From the NCBI GenBank assembly GCA_024511395.1, contig JANELJ010000009.1, positions 1-16,826 on the forward strand: a DNA stretch of 16,826 nt. The letters run 5' to 3'. Numbering within the stretch: the stretch's first letter is position 1; each line of letters starts with the position of its first letter. The DNA is from Gammaproteobacteria bacterium (lineage in GTDB: Bacteria; Pseudomonadota; Gammaproteobacteria; GRL18). A program made the position numbers and the translations under genes. Shown in pieces: positions 15,062 through 16,826 of this stretch. The notes below the pieces were generated by a model that was not told the DNA's origin, made no database searches, and saw only the letters and a list, made by a program, of their open reading frames with translations.

Positions 15062-15532
15062 ATGCTTAACACTAAAAAAATAATGACTTCTAACACTAAG
15101 AGTCTTAGCAGAAAAGTAATGACTTTGATGCTGTTAGCGCTCGTGGCGATGATGTTCTCATTACCGGCAATGTCTGTAGAATCTCTGCGGGGGGATAAAC
15201 CCCTAGATGCCAAATCAGTCAAGGTGGGCAAATACAAGGTTCAGTCAGAAGAGGGTGGTTATGAACGGAACTTTGAAAAGCAGCCGCCATTAATTCCTCA
15301 TAAAATTGACAAGTACCGCATTACCCTGAAAAACAACGGTTGTCTGAAATGTCACAGTGAAAAAGCCTATAAAAAGGAAAAAGCACCTAAGGTGGGAGAC
15401 AGCCACTATATTACCCGTGACGGTAAAACTCTGGAGCATATTTCCAAGCGCCGTTATTTCTGCAACCAGTGCCACGTACCACAGGTAAATAGTGATCCGC
15501 TGGTAGAAAATATTTATGAAGGCGTAGAATAA
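15062..15532 (+). CDS. napB: NapB, diheme cytochrome c electron-transfer subunit
   Basis: This 156-residue periplasmic cytochrome has a Sec signal peptide (hydrophobic 19-37, cleavage probably after about residue 38). Heme sites are CLKCH (Cys94, Cys97, His98) and CNQCH (Cys134, Cys137, His138). His80 in PPLIPH and His115 in DSHY are the likely second axial ligands, and LRG and the PLIPHKI text are typical of NapB. It accepts electrons from NapC and NapG/H and reduces NapA. GGAGA lies 6 bases before the ATG. It needs the adjacent Ccm apparatus for heme attachment. 61 bases separate it from napH. Confidence 0.96.
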   Translation: MLNTKKIMTSNTKSLSRKVMTLMLLALVAMMFSLPAMSVESLRGDKPLDAKSVKVGKYKVQSEEGGYERNFEKQPPLIPHKIDKYRITLKNNGCLKCHSEKAYKKEKAPKVGDSHYITRDGKTLEHISKRRYFCNQCHVPQVNSDPLVENIYEGVE

Positions 15533-15561
15533 AATATATCCATATATCCAGTATGTATATA

Positions 15562-15601
15562 TTCTAATAATCTGATTGGTGGTGTATAATCTGTCAATCA
15601 G
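15562..15601 (+). promoter_or_regulatory. candidate napC promoter inside an inverted repeat
   Basis: A perfect -10 TATAAT (15585-15590) lies in the loop of the dyad CTGATTG (15572-15578) / CAATCAG (15595-15601). The -35 17 bases upstream is weak (TTCTAA, 15562-15567). The dyad could be an operator covering the promoter, or simply an RNA hairpin in the 122-base napB-napC gap. Confidence 0.35.
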
Positions 15602-15654
15602 GTATTGCTGACTTTTATAAAAAATATATGTAAATAATAATAGGGATTAGGACT

Positions 15655-16233
15655 ATGGGTTTATTTTCTAAAGAAGGTACATTCAAGATACTCTTTTTTG
15701 GTTTTGTACTGGGTATTATCTTCTGGGGTGGTTTTAATACCGCCATGGAAGCGACTAACCAGGAATCATTTTGTATTTCATGTCATGAAATGAAAAACAA
15801 TGTTTATGAAGAATATACTTCAACCATTCATTACTCCAACCGTACCGGTGTTAGAGCAACCTGTCCTGATTGCCATGTACCTAAAGACTGGGTGCATAAA
15901 ATCATCCGTAAGATCCAGGCTTCCAATGAAGTTTATCACAAGCTCCTAGGTACTATTGATACGCGTGAAAAATTTGAGGCTAAACGCCTTGAGCTGGCTA
16001 AACACGAATGGGCCCGTATGCTGGGTACCGATTCACGGGAATGCCGTAACTGTCATGACTTCGAGTCCATGGACTTTGACAAGCAGGAATCCCGCAGCGC
16101 TAATCGTCATGAAGAAGCCACTGAATACGGCTGGACCTGTATCCAGTGTCACAAGGGTATTGCTCATGAATTACCTGAAGGCTATGACCCTGCAGATGAT
16201 ACTCCAGAAGCACCCGAAGAATCTGATGACTAA
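15655..16233 (+). CDS. napC: NapC, membrane-anchored tetraheme quinol dehydrogenase
   Basis: This 192-residue NapC/NirT family cytochrome has one N-terminal membrane helix (about 10-27) and four heme sites: CISCH (40-44), CPDCH (70-74), CRNCH (130-134) and CIQCH (162-166). The first is followed by Met46 (CHEM), as in family members using Met near the quinol-proximal heme. It oxidises quinol and reduces NapB. Length matches typical NapC (about 200). The C-terminus is a short acidic tail rich in Asp, Glu and Pro. AGGGA is 8 bases before the ATG. It is the last nap gene and is followed by an intrinsic terminator. Confidence 0.96.
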   Translation: MGLFSKEGTFKILFFGFVLGIIFWGGFNTAMEATNQESFCISCHEMKNNVYEEYTSTIHYSNRTGVRATCPDCHVPKDWVHKIIRKIQASNEVYHKLLGTIDTREKFEAKRLELAKHEWARMLGTDSRECRNCHDFESMDFDKQESRSANRHEEATEYGWTCIQCHKGIAHELPEGYDPADDTPEAPEESDD

Positions 16234-16253
16234 TATGTCAGGTATCTGTTGAT

Positions 16254-16286
16254 AAAAAAAGCCCGCAATATATGCGGGCTTTTTTG
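16254..16286. terminator. bidirectional intrinsic terminator, napC / catalase
   Basis: GCCCGCA (16261-16267) and TGCGGGC (16273-16279) form a 7-bp GC-rich stem with loop ATATA, flanked by seven A (16254-16260) and six T (16280-16285). It works on both strands and lies between the convergent napC and catalase genes. Confidence 0.93.
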
Positions 16287-16296
16287 TTTTAGCACC

Positions 16297-16767
16297 TTAA
16301 GCTATATCATCCAGTGATATGCCTAAAGCCCCGGCAACGCCTTCACCATAAGCAGGATCGGCCTGCAGACAATGACGAATATGTCGCTTCTTGATTTCAA
16401 TATGACTGTCTGCCATGGACCGGGCAGTGTTTTCAAATAAAACCTGCTGCTGATTGCTGTCCATCAGGCGAAACAGTTCACCAGGCTGAGTAAAGTAATC
16501 AGTATCATCCTCACGGTGATCCCAGTGCTGGGCGGCACCATAAAGTTCCAGATCCGGTTCTTTATCCTGCGGAGTATCCTGCCACTCTCCCATACTATTT
16601 GGTTCATAACCTTTGGTACTGCCAAAGTTGCCATCAACCCACATTGCTCCGTCTCGATGAAAACTATGCACCGGGCAACGAGCCGCATTAACGGGGATCT
16701 GGCTGTGGTTTACCCCCAGACGATAACGTTGAGCATCACCATAAGCAAATAGTCTGCCCTGTAACAT
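16297..16767 (-). pseudogene. heme catalase, C-terminal portion with interrupted 5' part
   Basis: The 156-residue open frame is the C-terminal third of a monofunctional heme catalase (H2O2 to water and oxygen). It starts [18 protein letters not shown], containing the RxxxY motif with the proximal heme ligand Tyr9, and continues with [26 protein letters not shown] and HWDHRED, ending at LDDIA. A whole enzyme is about 480 residues, with its catalytic His and Asn in the missing part. Upstream in the same frame there is a TAG at 16789-16791 and no SPDK-like text that normally precedes MLQGR. Another frame shows a weak likeness (IEKQAFSS) to the usual VEQAAFSP, hinting at a frameshift or sequence error. 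Only 59 bases remain to the edge, so decay is likely but unproven. Confidence 0.65.
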
Positions 16768-16826
16768 AACCTGAATTCTGGATAAGAACTAAAAAATATT
16801 GAACTAAATGCCTGTTTCTCGATCAG

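Noticed and set aside
1..16826. CRISPR arrays, insertion sequences, prophage or defence genes
   Set aside because: No regularly spaced direct repeats, transposase, integrase or defence-type frames were seen on either strand.

Overview
The window comes from a gammaproteobacterium that respires nitrate. The evidence is a System I cytochrome c maturation locus of gammaproteobacterial type, a periplasmic nitrate reductase operon with the gene set F-D-A-G-H-B-C, and an rrn-type boxA. Base composition is moderate to AT-rich, and intergenic DNA is distinctly AT-rich. The genus cannot be named from the sequence; no sulfur-oxidation or photosynthesis gene is present to narrow it.

Layout, left to right. 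(1) 1-300, minus strand: tRNA-Asp(GTC) with its own promoter. Downstream of it, towards the left edge, lie a second promoter-like motif, a stem-loop and a boxA, which is the layout of an rRNA operon leader; an rRNA gene probably lies just off the left edge. (2) 415-1263, plus: a mARC/YcbX-like MOSC protein. (3) 1264-1719: a gene-free stretch with three perfect DnaA-box 9-mers within 35 bp, a promoter candidate and a leader hairpin. (4) 1720-9381, plus: ccmA, ccmB, ccmC, ccmD, ccmE, ccmF, ccmG, ccmH, ccmI, the complete apparatus that exports heme and attaches it to periplasmic CXXCH motifs. Most genes from ccmB to ccmH overlap at ATGA-type junctions. The exception is a compact structured repeat-like element of about 150 bp between ccmC and ccmD. 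(5) 9382-9584: a strong palindrome, then an FNR/ANR-type box ahead of napF. (6) 9585-16233, plus: napF, a possible 32-residue membrane ORF, napD, napA, napG, napH, napB, napC. (7) 16254-16286: a bidirectional intrinsic terminator. (8) 16297-16767, minus: the C-terminal third of a heme catalase whose reading frame is interrupted upstream.

How the genes work together. NapC (tetraheme) and NapG/NapH (Fe-S quinol-oxidising branch) pass electrons from the quinol pool to NapB (diheme) and then NapA (Mo-bisMGD and [4Fe-4S]), which reduces nitrate to nitrite in the periplasm. NapD and NapF support NapA maturation. NapB and NapC together need six covalent hemes, which the adjacent Ccm system supplies. 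In E. coli the same two clusters are linked in the order nap-ccm; here the order is ccm-nap.

The core genes are well-known families. The more unusual content is in the gaps and extensions: the ccmC-ccmD element, the DnaA-box cluster, the small membrane ORF in nap, a CcmI with a duplicated TPR module, tails and linkers in NapG and NapF, two dyads in nap spacers, and the rrn-like leader beside tRNA-Asp.
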